A stretch of DNA of 64,000 bases from Streptomyces sp. LUP47B (GCF_001746295.1 NZ_MJAH01000013.1:1-64000); one strand, 5' to 3'; shown: positions 24,007 to 32,477, counted from the first letter of the stretch. The notes: generated by a model not told the origin, from the sequence alone. Made by a program: numbers and translations.

Positions 24007-24438
24007 ATGGCCACCGTATCCCCGTCGTGGAACTACACCCTGCATCTCCCGCACGATCCACGCGCACCGGGTATCGCCAGGGGTGCCTTGCGGCTGACCC
24101 TGGCCGCACACGACCTCCCCGACCTGACCCCCACCGCGGAGCTGCTCGCGGCCGAGTTGCTGGCGAACGCGCACTGCCACACGAAGGGGCCGTACGCCTT
24201 CCGCCTCCTGTCACCGTCCCCGGGGCGGGTACGGGTGGCGGTCTGGGACACCGACCCCCGCGTCCCACCCGGCTTCACGACCGACAAGCCGCCCGCCGCC
24301 CCGGACGCCGAGAACGGCCGCGGCCTGCACCTGGTACGAGCCTGCGCGGACGCGACCGGCGTCTCGGTACTGCGGCAACTGGGCGCGTCGAAGGGCGGGA
24401 AGCTGCTGTGGGCGGAGTGCGGGGTGCCGGGGTGGTGA
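24007..24438 (+). CDS. RsbW-like ATP-binding (HATPase_c) regulatory protein
   Basis: 143 residues from the ATG at 24007 with GGAGA upstream. GHKL ATPase features: 'TAELLAAELLANAHCHT' (N-box, with the Asn), 'VRVAVWDTDPRVPP' (G1-like Asp) and 'ENGRGLHLVRACAD' (G2 box). It resembles the single-domain anti-sigma-like kinases that accompany HTH-DUF5753 plus DUF397 in Streptomyces. It is transcribed divergently from the HTH gene across a 204-bp gap. Confidence 0.87.
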   Translation: MATVSPSWNYTLHLPHDPRAPGIARGALRLTLAAHDLPDLTPTAELLAAELLANAHCHTKGPYAFRLLSPSPGRVRVAVWDTDPRVPPGFTTDKPPAAPDAENGRGLHLVRACADATGVSVLRQLGASKGGKLLWAECGVPGW

Positions 24439-24488
24439 GCAGGGTCATACTGAGAGGTGGAGCGACCGCTGTTCACCAGGAGCCGACC

Positions 24489-24764
24489 ATGAGCGCACAG
24501 CCCGAGCACGGCTGGGGAGCGATGCCTCTCCCGGAGATCCGGACCGTGGACGACCTGCGCAGCGCGCTCAGCCGCTACGGTTTCCCCGGCGACCGGGAGC
24601 GTTTCGAGACCGAGCTCGCGGCAGCCATAGGGGCCTCGCCGACCAACGACTTCGCGGGCGCCGCCGCGGTCGTCCGGGCCTATCGCCACCGGGTCCTGAT
24701 CAGGAACTCGCCCGAGATCATGACAGCCCTGGAAGACGCCCGTGGTGGAGGCGGCCGTACGTGA
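24489..24764 (+). CDS. Small DUF6247-like protein, putative antitoxin of a two-gene cassette
   Basis: 91 residues with GGAG before the ATG. The acidic/helical sequence includes 'VDDLRSALSRYGFPGDRERFETELAAA' and 'AVVRAYRHRVLIRNSPEIMTAL'. There is no membrane segment. It overlaps the next gene by 4 bp (GTGA), and the second product has RelE-like features, so an antitoxin role is plausible. I recognise the family only tentatively. Confidence 0.7.
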   Translation: MSAQPEHGWGAMPLPEIRTVDDLRSALSRYGFPGDRERFETELAAAIGASPTNDFAGAAAVVRAYRHRVLIRNSPEIMTALEDARGGGGRT

Positions 24765-25042
24765 ACGAGATCCCGCTGGAAGAGGCCGAGCCTGCGAGGA
24801 AGGCGTTCGGTGATCTGACGGAAGGGGAGCGGGAGGTGGTCCGCGAGGCACTGGCTGCCATCGCCCGCGACCCGGCCATCGGCCGAGAGGTCCCAGGCTG
24901 GCGCCCGCCGTCGGTGGAGTACACCTACACGACGCCTCTTGCCTCTGACTCGGCCGAGGCGATCACGGTCGTGTACACGCACACACCGGGCCTGGGGGTG
25001 ACGATCGTTTATTACTTCCGTGATCCACAGGTAGTGGACTGA
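24761..25042 (+). CDS. Small RelE-like protein, putative toxin partner
   Basis: 93 residues from a GTG overlapping the previous stop. 'LEEAEPARKAFGDLTEGEREVVREALAAIARDPAIGREVPGW', then a beta-rich half ending 'AITVVYTHTPGLGVTIVYYFRDPQVVD'. A helical hairpin followed by antiparallel strands is the RelE/ParE topology, but I see no clear catalytic Arg/His set. Its 3' end overlaps the convergent gene by 31 bp. Confidence 0.65.
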   Translation: MNEIPLEEAEPARKAFGDLTEGEREVVREALAAIARDPAIGREVPGWRPPSVEYTYTTPLASDSAEAITVVYTHTPGLGVTIVYYFRDPQVVD

Positions 25043-25593
25043 GACAGCTTTTCGGTTTCGGTTACCCCTTCGGGACCGTCCACTCCCTCGGTTCGTCCAA
25101 GCCGTCGGGCTGGTACAGCACGGACTCCCGGGCGCTTGGCGCTGGGGACGGTGAACACCAGCTTTCCCCGAGCACTCTTGCCGGCGGTCACTGTAACTTC
25201 GGTCGGAACCTCCGGCTTCGGAAAGTCGCCGTAGGTGGTGCCGGACGGGTTGATGCGGCTGCCGTCGCTGTAATACAGCGTCCAACTGGTCGTGTTGTCG
25301 GTGTACGAGCCTTTCGTGCCGCAGAGCTTCAGGTCCGCGTACGCCCAGACATAACCCGGCTCACCGGCCTCTTCGCTGGCTTTGCCGACTGAGGTGAACC
25401 CCTGTTTGTAGCTCAGCACGGTAAGGGTTCCTTCGAAGTGCTCGGCCGGGTCGATGTTGTTCAACTTCCAGGTGTTTCCGAAGGTGAAGGGCTTGGACGA
25501 CGAGGGTGATGAGACCGGTGTCTCATCTGCTCCGGGTGTGGTGATGACGGTCTGCGCACTGGTGATTGTCGTGGTGGTCGTCGCCGAGGGCAC
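25012..25593 (-). CDS. Extracellular domain of a membrane-anchored protein, N-terminus apparently frameshifted off
   Basis: The open frame from GTG 25593 gives 193 residues: a Thr/Ser-rich linker (ATTTTTITSAQ), then an Ig-like/DUF4352-like domain with 'FTFGNTWKLNN', 'YVWAYADLKLCGTKGSY' and 'VTAGKSARGKLVFTVPSAKRPG'. Directly upstream, in the same frame but without a start, the sequence encodes 'YRATRRSVLTHAGAALAGLIAG' plus 'ALIGVTADSS', a clear signal-anchor. The plausible ATG (25781, MNSPTPSGPPDG) is in another frame. One inserted base near 25740 would join them into a normal anchored protein. It is either a pseudogene or a sequencing error. Confidence 0.6.
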   Translation of the reverse strand: MPSATTTTTITSAQTVITTPGADETPVSSPSSSKPFTFGNTWKLNNIDPAEHFEGTLTVLSYKQGFTSVGKASEEAGEPGYVWAYADLKLCGTKGSYTDNTTSWTLYYSDGSRINPSGTTYGDFPKPEVPTEVTVTAGKSARGKLVFTVPSAKRPGVRAVPARRLGRTEGVDGPEGVTETEKLSQSTTCGSRK

Positions 25594-25960
25594 CGCCTTG
25601 TCGGCACTGGAGTCGGCCGTGACCCCGATCAGCGCACCGGCGATGAGCCCGGCGAGGGCTGCGCCCGCATGGGTGAGGACGCTTCTACGAGTCGCGCGGT
25701 ATGCGGCGGTTGAACGATGTCGGTGCGGGCCTGGGTGTGCAGGTGCCCGTCAGGAGGTCCCGACGGGGTCGGGCTGTTCATGGCTTCAGCGAGCGACCGT
25801 CAGGCTGTTCGCGCACTCCGGGTCTGTTGGGCCGGGGCAGTAGTCCATAGGCCGAATCAGTCGGCCCCTGTGTCGGCTGTCCCTCAGGTGCTCTGACATG
25901 CGGTGCACCCGACCAGGTGCTGAACTGGAGACTGCATCTGATCGAGCACAGGACGCTGCG

Positions 25961-26440
25961 ATGATCGGTACTGGCAGACGACGCAACCCTCTATGGCGCA
26001 TGCGAAGGAAGTGGGCATCCCTGGGCCTACTGGGCCGGATTCTGGTTGTGGCCCTCGGGTTGTTCGCCGTCTTTGTGCTCCTAGGGGGCATACTCAGCGC
26101 CGTTGACCCCTCTGACGGCGAGCCCGGCTCACCTGCGACCTCCAGTACTCCTGCAGCTGACGCCCCAAGCGCCCTCCCGACGCACCCCGTCAAAGTCCCT
26201 ACAGTCACGGCTACCGAAGCCGTGACTGTCGCCCCCTCTCCGGCTCCCACGAAGACGGTGACCAAGACGGCCGAAGCGCCCGAACCGACGACGACCCCAA
26301 CCCCTGACGTGTACTACAAGAACTGTGACGAGGCCCGGGCCGCCGGCGATGCCCCGCTCCACCGCGGCGATCCCGGATACGCGCCGCATCTCGACAGGGA
26401 CGGTGACGGCGTAGCCTGCGAGCCATATGCAGGGCCTTGA
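25961..26440 (+). CDS. Membrane-anchored Excalibur calcium-binding protein
   Basis: 159 residues from the ATG at 25961 with AGGAC upstream. A short basic N-terminus is followed by a single transmembrane helix (about residues 21-44, LLGRILVVALGLFAVFVLLGG), a Pro/Thr/Ala-rich extracellular linker, and a C-terminal Excalibur domain 'VYYKNCDEARAAGDAPLHRG' with the Ca-binding 'DRDGDGVACE'. The two Cys are those conserved in Excalibur. It is probably cell-surface located, often with nuclease or wall roles, but no enzyme domain is present here. Confidence 0.88.
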   Translation: MIGTGRRRNPLWRMRRKWASLGLLGRILVVALGLFAVFVLLGGILSAVDPSDGEPGSPATSSTPAADAPSALPTHPVKVPTVTATEAVTVAPSPAPTKTVTKTAEAPEPTTTPTPDVYYKNCDEARAAGDAPLHRGDPGYAPHLDRDGDGVACEPYAGP

Positions 26441-26472
26441 CGGCGACGGTGAGAAGGGTTGCGCGCAGACGC

Positions 26473-27621
26473 TCAGCCGCCTTGCTCCTGCCCCGTGAAC
26501 ACGCTGATCAGGCCGTGGGGTGTGTTGTCGCCGAACATCAGGGCGTAGAGCTCGGTGCCCTCCGTGGCGGCCTCGGTGCTGCGCGGGAACATCGCCCGCT
26601 CGTACTGGGTGAGCGCGGTCTCGAGGTCGTCGGGGTGGGAGGCCAGGGACTGGGCGAGCTCCGCGCCGTCGAGCATGGCGAGGTTGGCGCCCTCGCCGTT
26701 GGGGGCCGCGAGGTGGGCGGCGTCGCCGAGGAGGGTGACGCCGGGGACGCGGTCCCACCGGTGGTCGGCAGGCAGCTCGTTGAGGGGGCGCAGGACCGGC
26801 GCGGTGTCGGTGTCGGTGATCAGCGCGGTGAGTTCCGGGGCCCAGCCGTCGAACTCCGCCGCGATGCGGGCCGTGGCCGTGGCGGGGTCGGTGAAGTCGA
26901 CGGCGGCGAACCAGTCCTGCGGCCGGGCGAGCATCGCGTACGTGTGCAGGGTGCCGGCCCTCTCGCGGTGTGCGGTGAGGCCCTTTCCCGGCGTCAACGC
27001 GAACAGTGCCCCGTCGCCGACCGCCTTCGCGGTGACGGGGTGCCGGGTGTCGGCGTCGAACAGGTAGGTCTCCACGGACGACATGCCGGTGTACTCGGGC
27101 ACCGCGTCCGACAGCAGCGGCCGTACCCGCGACCACGCGCCGTCCGCGCCGACCAACAGCTCGGTGGCGACCGAGGTCCCGTCGGCGAACGTCACCTCGT
27201 GGCGGCCCTCCTCGAGCGCACGCGTGCCGCTGACCTTGTGGCCCCAGCGGACCGTCCCGGCCGGGAGCGAGTCGAGCAGGAGCTGTCGCAGTTCGCCGCG
27301 CTGCACCTCGGGGCGGCCGCCGGTGCCGTCGTCGGCCTTCTCGAAGAGGACCGTCCCGTCCCGGTCGAGCAGGCGCGTCGCCTCACGGCCCTCCAGGACG
27401 AGACCGCGGAACTCGTCCATCAGGCCCGCCGCCTCCAGCGCGAGCTGTCCGTTGTGGTCGTGGATGTCGAGCATCCCGCCCTGCGCACGCGCCGTCGGCG
27501 AGGACTCCGCCTCGTAGACGGTGGACGGAATGCCGTGGACGTGCAGGACGCGGGCGAGCGTGAGGCCGCCGAGTCCGGCGCCGATGATCGTGACAGGGCT
27601 GATCGTGACAGGGCTGTTCAT
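26473..27621 (-). CDS. FAD-dependent monooxygenase (TetX/PHBH-like)
   Basis: 382 residues from the ATG at 27621 with GAAGGAG upstream. FAD fingerprint 'VTIIGAGLGGLTLARVLHVHGI' (GxGxxG), 'ELLVGADGAWSRVRPLL' (DG motif), and 'TLLGDAAHLAAPNGEGANLAMLDGAELA' (GD motif). The pattern is that of class A flavin monooxygenases close to TetX-like tetracycline oxygenases, but aromatic hydroxylases share it. The N-terminus contains a tiny tandem duplication (SPVTISPVTI). It is divergent from the LLM gene across a 206-bp gap with paired operator-like repeats. Confidence 0.88.
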   Translation of the reverse strand: MNSPVTISPVTIIGAGLGGLTLARVLHVHGIPSTVYEAESSPTARAQGGMLDIHDHNGQLALEAAGLMDEFRGLVLEGREATRLLDRDGTVLFEKADDGTGGRPEVQRGELRQLLLDSLPAGTVRWGHKVSGTRALEEGRHEVTFADGTSVATELLVGADGAWSRVRPLLSDAVPEYTGMSSVETYLFDADTRHPVTAKAVGDGALFALTPGKGLTAHRERAGTLHTYAMLARPQDWFAAVDFTDPATATARIAAEFDGWAPELTALITDTDTAPVLRPLNELPADHRWDRVPGVTLLGDAAHLAAPNGEGANLAMLDGAELAQSLASHPDDLETALTQYERAMFPRSTEAATEGTELYALMFGDNTPHGLISVFTGQEQGG

Positions 27622-27764
27622 CAGGTGGCTCCTTCGGGGCGGGGCCTCCCGGTGAGTTCCGGTCGGCCTTCTCCCCACACCCTCCGGGCCACCGTCGACA
27701 GACCCCCGACATCACACCGACGGCCCCGACAGACGACCGACAACCGCGTCACCGAGGCCTACAT

Positions 27765-27788
27765 CGACCAGTCGATGCCGACCAGTCG
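27765..27788. promoter_or_regulatory. Paired CGACCAGTCG repeats in the monooxygenase/LLM divergent promoter
   Basis: CGACCAGTCG occurs at 27765-27774 and again at 27779-27788. Each copy is itself a CGAC-CA-GTCG inverted repeat. A -10-like TACAGA at 27815-27820, seven to eight bases before the LLM ATG, suggests a leaderless LLM transcript whose -35 region abuts these repeats. They look like tandem repressor sites. No dedicated regulator gene lies beside them. Confidence 0.5.
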
Positions 27789-27827
27789 GTATGGACATCC
27801 CCGCCCCGGCCCGGTACAGATGCAGGC

Positions 27828-28670
27828 ATGCGAATTTCCGTGACGATCTTCCTCACCGACGAGACCATCACCCCGACCCGGCTCGCCCGTGAGCTGGAGG
27901 CGCGAGGCTTCGCCGGGCTGTATCTGCCCGAGCACACCCACATCCCCGTCGAGCGGGTCACCCCGTACCCGGCGGGCGGCGACCTGCCGCGCGAGTACGG
28001 CCGTACCCTCGACCCGTTCGTCGCGCTCGGCCAGGCCGCCGCCGTCACCGAGCGGCTCGGTCTCGGCACCGGCATCACGCTCGTCGCCCAGCACGACCCG
28101 ATCGACCTGGCCAAGCAGATCGCCACCCTCGACCACCTCTCCGGCGGGCGGTTCACCCTCGGACTGGGCTTCGGCTGGAACGTCGAGGAAGCCGCCGACC
28201 ACGGTGTCGAGTGGCGCACCCGGCGCGAGCTCGTCCGGGACCGCATGGCGCTCATGCAGGCGCTCTGGGCGGACGAGCCCACCGCCCACGAAGGTCGGTT
28301 CGGGAGTGTCCGGGCCAGCCACGCCTTCCCCAAGCCCGTCCGGAAGCGGACTCTCGTGGGTGGCGCCGCGGGGCCGAAGCTGTTCTCCCACATCTGCGAG
28401 TACGCCGACGGCTGGCTGCCCATCGGCGGACGTGGTCTAACCGAGTCCCTGCCCGTGCTGCGTTCCGCCTGGGCCGACGCGGGCCGCGACCCGGCCACCC
28501 TCCAGGTCGTCCCCTACGCCGTCCTCCCCACCCCCGGCAAGCTCGCCCACTACGCCGAGCTCGGCATCGAGGAGGTCGTGCTGCAGCTGCCGCCGGCGGG
28601 GGAGAGCGAGGTGTTCAAGGTGCTGGACGAGTATGGCCGTTATGTCCGGAACGGTGGGGACGAAGTGTGA
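27828..28670 (+). CDS. LLM-class F420-dependent oxidoreductase
   Basis: 280 residues. 'MRISVTIFLTDETITP' first strand, 'GLYLPEHTHIPV', 'LGTGITLVAQHDPIDLAKQIATLDHLSGGRFTLGLGFGWN' and 'KRTLVGGAAGPKLFSHICEYADGWLPIGG'. This is the TIGR03619-like F420 group. The gene ends 58 bp before fbiC in the same orientation, so cofactor synthesis and a cofactor-using enzyme may be co-expressed. There is no clear Shine-Dalgarno. Confidence 0.88.
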   Translation: MRISVTIFLTDETITPTRLARELEARGFAGLYLPEHTHIPVERVTPYPAGGDLPREYGRTLDPFVALGQAAAVTERLGLGTGITLVAQHDPIDLAKQIATLDHLSGGRFTLGLGFGWNVEEAADHGVEWRTRRELVRDRMALMQALWADEPTAHEGRFGSVRASHAFPKPVRKRTLVGGAAGPKLFSHICEYADGWLPIGGRGLTESLPVLRSAWADAGRDPATLQVVPYAVLPTPGKLAHYAELGIEEVVLQLPPAGESEVFKVLDEYGRYVRNGGDEV

Positions 28671-28728
28671 CGTCACCCACCTCTGTGCGGCACCGCCGCC
28701 CTGATCACCCCGCTCGTATCCTCGAAGG

Positions 28729-31341
28729 ATGACGACTTCCGCGACCTCCGGAACCGGCCCCACCGACCGCCCCGGCGGTACGGGCCCCACCGAGAACTCC
28801 ATGCGTCGCGCGCTCAAACGCGCCAGGGACGGCGTCGCCCTCGACGTCTCCGAGGCCGCGGTGCTGCTCCAGGCCCGCGGTCCGGCCCTGGACGACCTCA
28901 CCGCGTCGGCCGCCCGTATCAGGGACGCGGGCCTCGCGCAGGCGGGCCGTCCCGGTGTCATCACGTACTCGAAGAGCGTCTTCATCCCGCTCACCCGGTT
29001 GTGCCGGGACAAGTGCCACTACTGCACGTTCGTGACCGTGCCCGGCAAGCTCCGCCGGGCCGGCCACGGCATGTTCATGTCCCCCGACGAGGTCCTGGAC
29101 GTGGCCCGCAAGGGCGCCGCACTGGGCTGCAAGGAAGCCCTGATCACCCTCGGTGACAAGCCCGAGGACCGCTGGCCGGAGGCCAGGGAATGGCTGGACG
29201 CGCACGGTTACGACGACACCATCGCCTACGTCCGGGCCATCTCCATCCGGATCCTGGAGGAGACGGGCCTGCTCCCGCACCTCAATCCGGGCGTGCTGTC
29301 CTGGACCGACTTCCAGCGGCTGAAGCCCGTCGCGCCGAGCATGGGCATGATGCTGGAGACGACCGCCGAGCGGCTGTGGTCCGAGCCCGGCGGACCCCAC
29401 TACGGCTCCCCGGACAAGGAGCCCGCCGTACGGCTGCGGGTCCTGGAGGATGCAGGGCGTTCGTCGGTGCCTTTCACGAGCGGCATCCTCATCGGGATCG
29501 GGGAGACGTACGAGGAGCGCGCGGAGTCGCTGTTCGCGCTCCGGAAGATCTCCCGCGCCTATCACAGCGTCCAGGAGCTGATCATCCAGAACTTCCGCGC
29601 CAAGCCGGACACCGCGATGCGCGGCATGCCGGACGCGGAGCTGGACGAACTGGTCGCCGCGGTGGCCGTGGCCCGCCTCATCATGGGTCCGGCCGCCAAC
29701 ATCCAGGCCCCGCCGAACCTGGTCGACAGCGAGTACGAGCGGCTGATCGGGGCGGGGATCGACGACTGGGGCGGGGTCAGTCCGCTCACCATCGACCACG
29801 TGAACCCCGAGCGGCCGTGGCCGCAGATCGAGGAGCTCACGGAACGCTCGGCGGCGGCCGGTTTCGAGCTGCGGGAACGTCTGTGCGTGTACCCCGAGTT
29901 CGTCCAGCGCGGCGAGCCCTGGCTGGATCCGAGGCTGCGCCCGCACGTGGCGGCGCTGGCCGACCCGGAGACGGGCCTCGCCCGCCCGGACGCCCTCCCG
30001 CAGGGGCTGGCCTGGCAGGAGCCGGAAGAGGTGTTCGTGGCGTCCGGCCGTACGGATCTGCACGCCTCCATCGACACCGAGGGCCGTACGTCCGACCGCC
30101 GCGACGACTTCGACGAGGTCTACGGCGACTGGGGCGCCCTGCGCGAGGCGGCCGCCCCCGGCATGGTGCCCGAGCGCATCGACACGGACGTCCGGGACGC
30201 GCTGCGGACAGCCGCCGACGACCCCACGAAGCTGACCGACGCGGAGGCCCTCGCGCTGCTGCACGCCGACGGGCCCGCCCTGGACGCGCTGACCCAGATC
30301 GCCGACGACGTGCGCAAGTCGGTGGTCGGCGACGACGTGACGTACATCGTCACGCGGAACATCAACTTCACCAACGTCTGCTACACGGGCTGCCGTTTCT
30401 GCGCCTTCGCCCAGCGGCGCACCGACGCGGACGCCTACACCCTGTCCCTGGACCAGGTGGCCGACCGGGCCGAGCAGGCCTGGGAGGTGGGCGCGGTGGA
30501 GGTCTGCATGCAGGGCGGGATCCATCCGGACCTGCCGGGGACGGCGTACTTCGACATCGCGAAGGCGGTGAAGGAGCGGGTGCCCGGCATGCATGTGCAC
30601 GCCTTCTCCCCGATGGAGGTCGTCAACGGCGCGACCCGCACCGGCATGTCCATCCGCGAGTGGCTGACGACGGCCAAGGAGGCCGGCCTCGGCTCCCTCC
30701 CCGGCACGGCCGCCGAGATCCTCGACGACGAGGTCCGCTGGATCCTGACCAAGGGCAAGCTGCCGACGGCGACCTGGATCGAGGTCATCGAGACCGCGCA
30801 CGAGGTCGGCCTCCGGTCCTCCTCCACGATGATGTACGGCCATGTGGACCAGCCACGCCACTGGCTGGGCCACCTGCGCACACTGGCCGGAATCCAGCAA
30901 CGCACGGGCGGTTTCACGGAGTTCGTGACGCTCCCCTTCATCCACACCAACGCCCCGGTGTACCTGGCCGGCATCGCCCGCCCCGGCCCGACCATGCGGG
31001 ACAACAGGGCGGTCACCGCGATGGCCCGCCTGCTGCTGCACCCCTGGATCCCGAACATCCAGACCAGCTGGGTCAAGCTCGGCACCGAGGGCGCGGCCGA
31101 GATGCTCCGCTCGGGGGCGAACGACCTCGGCGGCACCCTGATGGAGGAGACGATCTCGCGGATGGCGGGATCGTCCTACGGCTCGTACAAGTCGGTGAAG
31201 GACCTGATCGCGGTGGCGGAGGCGGCGGGCCGGCCCGCACGTCCGCGCACAACCCTGTACGGGGAGGTGCCGGAGGAGCGGCAGCAGGCGGCGCAGGTCT
31301 CCGACGGGCATCTGCCGGAGCTGCTGCCGGTGCTGGACTGA
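28729..31341 (+). CDS. fbiC: FO synthase FbiC (CofG-CofH fusion)
   Basis: 870 residues with two radical-SAM domains. The N-terminal CofG half has 'CRDKCHYC' (Cys92, 96, 99). The C-terminal CofH half has 'CYTGCRFC' (Cys551, 555, 558) and 'AGLGSLPGTAAEIL'. Together they join tyrosine and 5-amino-6-ribitylaminouracil to make 7,8-didemethyl-8-hydroxy-5-deazariboflavin, the F420 chromophore. TATCCT at 28717-28722, six bases before the ATG, suggests a leaderless start. The window contains at least three likely F420 users (11199, 21466, 27828). Confidence 0.97.
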   Translation: MTTSATSGTGPTDRPGGTGPTENSMRRALKRARDGVALDVSEAAVLLQARGPALDDLTASAARIRDAGLAQAGRPGVITYSKSVFIPLTRLCRDKCHYCTFVTVPGKLRRAGHGMFMSPDEVLDVARKGAALGCKEALITLGDKPEDRWPEAREWLDAHGYDDTIAYVRAISIRILEETGLLPHLNPGVLSWTDFQRLKPVAPSMGMMLETTAERLWSEPGGPHYGSPDKEPAVRLRVLEDAGRSSVPFTSGILIGIGETYEERAESLFALRKISRAYHSVQELIIQNFRAKPDTAMRGMPDAELDELVAAVAVARLIMGPAANIQAPPNLVDSEYERLIGAGIDDWGGVSPLTIDHVNPERPWPQIEELTERSAAAGFELRERLCVYPEFVQRGEPWLDPRLRPHVAALADPETGLARPDALPQGLAWQEPEEVFVASGRTDLHASIDTEGRTSDRRDDFDEVYGDWGALREAAAPGMVPERIDTDVRDALRTAADDPTKLTDAEALALLHADGPALDALTQIADDVRKSVVGDDVTYIVTRNINFTNVCYTGCRFCAFAQRRTDADAYTLSLDQVADRAEQAWEVGAVEVCMQGGIHPDLPGTAYFDIAKAVKERVPGMHVHAFSPMEVVNGATRTGMSIREWLTTAKEAGLGSLPGTAAEILDDEVRWILTKGKLPTATWIEVIETAHEVGLRSSSTMMYGHVDQPRHWLGHLRTLAGIQQRTGGFTEFVTLPFIHTNAPVYLAGIARPGPTMRDNRAVTAMARLLLHPWIPNIQTSWVKLGTEGAAEMLRSGANDLGGTLMEETISRMAGSSYGSYKSVKDLIAVAEAAGRPARPRTTLYGEVPEERQQAAQVSDGHLPELLPVLD

Positions 31342-31386
31342 GTGAGGCGGAAGGTGTCTCGGCGGGGGCCGGTACGATGATCCGAC

Positions 31387-31401
31387 CCCCGTTCGACGGG
31401 G
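31387..31401 (+). promoter_or_regulatory. Hairpin in the 5' region after fbiC
   Basis: CCCCGT and ACGGGG are separated by TCG, 25 bp before the start of the next gene. A -10-like TACGAT at 31373-31378 would start transcription just before it. It could be the fbiC terminator or a 5'-UTR stem-loop of the following gene. Confidence 0.35.
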
Positions 31402-31426
31402 ATCCTTAGCCGAGGAGATGCGTGCC

Positions 31427-31978
31427 GTGCCAGCCCCGAAGGTCTGGGTGACGGGTCTGACCGTGGGGGCGATAGCCGCCGTCGTCGCCCTGGCCGTACA
31501 GGCCGACAAGGGAACGAAGCCGAGCGTGGCCGCCACCGCCCGGCCGAGCGTGTCGGCGTCTCCGCGCGCGTCCGCGCAGCCCGAGCCGTCGGCGACCGCG
31601 GTCCCGGACGCCTCCGGGACGGGCCGCCGGATCGTCTACTCGCTCGGCGACAAGCGGGTCTGGCTGATCGACGCGAGCGAGGCGGCCCGGCGGACCTTCG
31701 CGGTCTGGCCGGGGACGGTGGACCCGGCCCCGGGCACCTACTCGGTCTCGCTGCGCCGGGGAGACCCGACCACCGGGTCCGACGGCGTGCAGATCGAACA
31801 CATCGTGTACTTCACCGCCGTGGGCGGCGTGAACGTCGCCTTCTCCAACGCGGTGGACGGCTCCTCGCCCCCGCCCGCGAACGGCACCCAGACCGGCGGC
31901 ATCCGCATGAAGACGGCGGACGGCTCGGCACTGTGGACGTTCGGCGAGACGGGAACGAAGGTCGTCGTCGTCAACTAG
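31427..31978 (+). CDS. Membrane-anchored YkuD-like (L,D-transpeptidase fold) protein without catalytic Cys
   Basis: 183 residues from the GTG at 31427, nine bases after GAGGAG. An ATG at 31418 abuts the ribosome site. A hydrophobic N-terminal anchor (VWVTGLTVGAIAAVVALAVQA) and a Pro/Ser/Ala linker lead to a domain with the YkuD layout: 'YSLGDKRVWLIDASEAARRTFAVWPGTVDPAPGTYSV', 'GVQIEHIVYF' and 'GTQTGGIRMKTADGSALW'. The canonical SHGCIR-type active site is replaced by TGGIR, so the nucleophilic Cys is missing. It is probably a non-catalytic peptidoglycan or protein-binding relative. Confidence 0.75.
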   Translation: MPAPKVWVTGLTVGAIAAVVALAVQADKGTKPSVAATARPSVSASPRASAQPEPSATAVPDASGTGRRIVYSLGDKRVWLIDASEAARRTFAVWPGTVDPAPGTYSVSLRRGDPTTGSDGVQIEHIVYFTAVGGVNVAFSNAVDGSSPPPANGTQTGGIRMKTADGSALWTFGETGTKVVVVN

Positions 31979-32477
31979 CGCTGCGGTCCGGCAGATTGAC
32001 CACCAGCAGCACGACCCCGCTCAGCACGAACACCCGCAGCGCCGCGTCCAGCCCGTTCCAGGTGTCCGACTGCCACATGGAGAACCACTCCCCGCCGATC
32101 GCGATGAACCCGGCGCCGAAGAGCAGCATGAGCATGAGCAGGCCGTAGGTGGAGAAGCGCCGGGCACGCGGATCGTCCCCGCGCACCCACAGATATGTGC
32201 CGTAGACCAGCACGAGCGCGGCCAGCGTCTCCCAGACGATGATCGCGACGTACGCCGTGTTCTGAAGTCCCTTGCTGGTGACGGCTCTCCACATCAGATC
32301 GTCGTCCTTGAACGTCGTATCCATCGCGAGAACGTGCTGCACGAACGCCTGGTTGGTCCCGAAGTCCGTGATGTTCCCGAACGCCACGAGCGCTATGTAC
32401 AGCGCGACGCTCGCGGTGAGAAGGGTGGCGGAGAGGTGAAGTGCGCTGCGTGTGGTGCGTGGGGGTGTCGATGCCAT
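31971..32477 (-). CDS. DUF2165-type integral membrane protein
   Basis: 168 residues from the ATG at 32477 (an alternative ATG at 32486 adds three residues). Four predicted helices: residues 10-32 (LHLSATLLTASVALYIALVAFGN), about 72-95 (YVAIIVWETLAALVLVYGTYLWV), about 108-128 (YGLLMLMLLFGAGFIAIGGEW) and about 145-162 (RVFVLSGVVLLVVNLP). 'ALVAFGNITDFGTNQAFVQHVLAMDTTF' between helices 1 and 2 is the DUF2165 signature. The function is unknown. It overlaps the YkuD-like gene by 8 bp tail-to-tail and is divergent from the STAND gene. Confidence 0.85.
   Translation of the reverse strand: MASTPPRTTRSALHLSATLLTASVALYIALVAFGNITDFGTNQAFVQHVLAMDTTFKDDDLMWRAVTSKGLQNTAYVAIIVWETLAALVLVYGTYLWVRGDDPRARRFSTYGLLMLMLLFGAGFIAIGGEWFSMWQSDTWNGLDAALRVFVLSGVVLLVVNLPDRSAS

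Noticed and set aside
28705..31536. 943-codon open frame antisense to fbiC
   Set aside because: Shadow of the fbiC codon bias. No start with a ribosome site and no family motifs.
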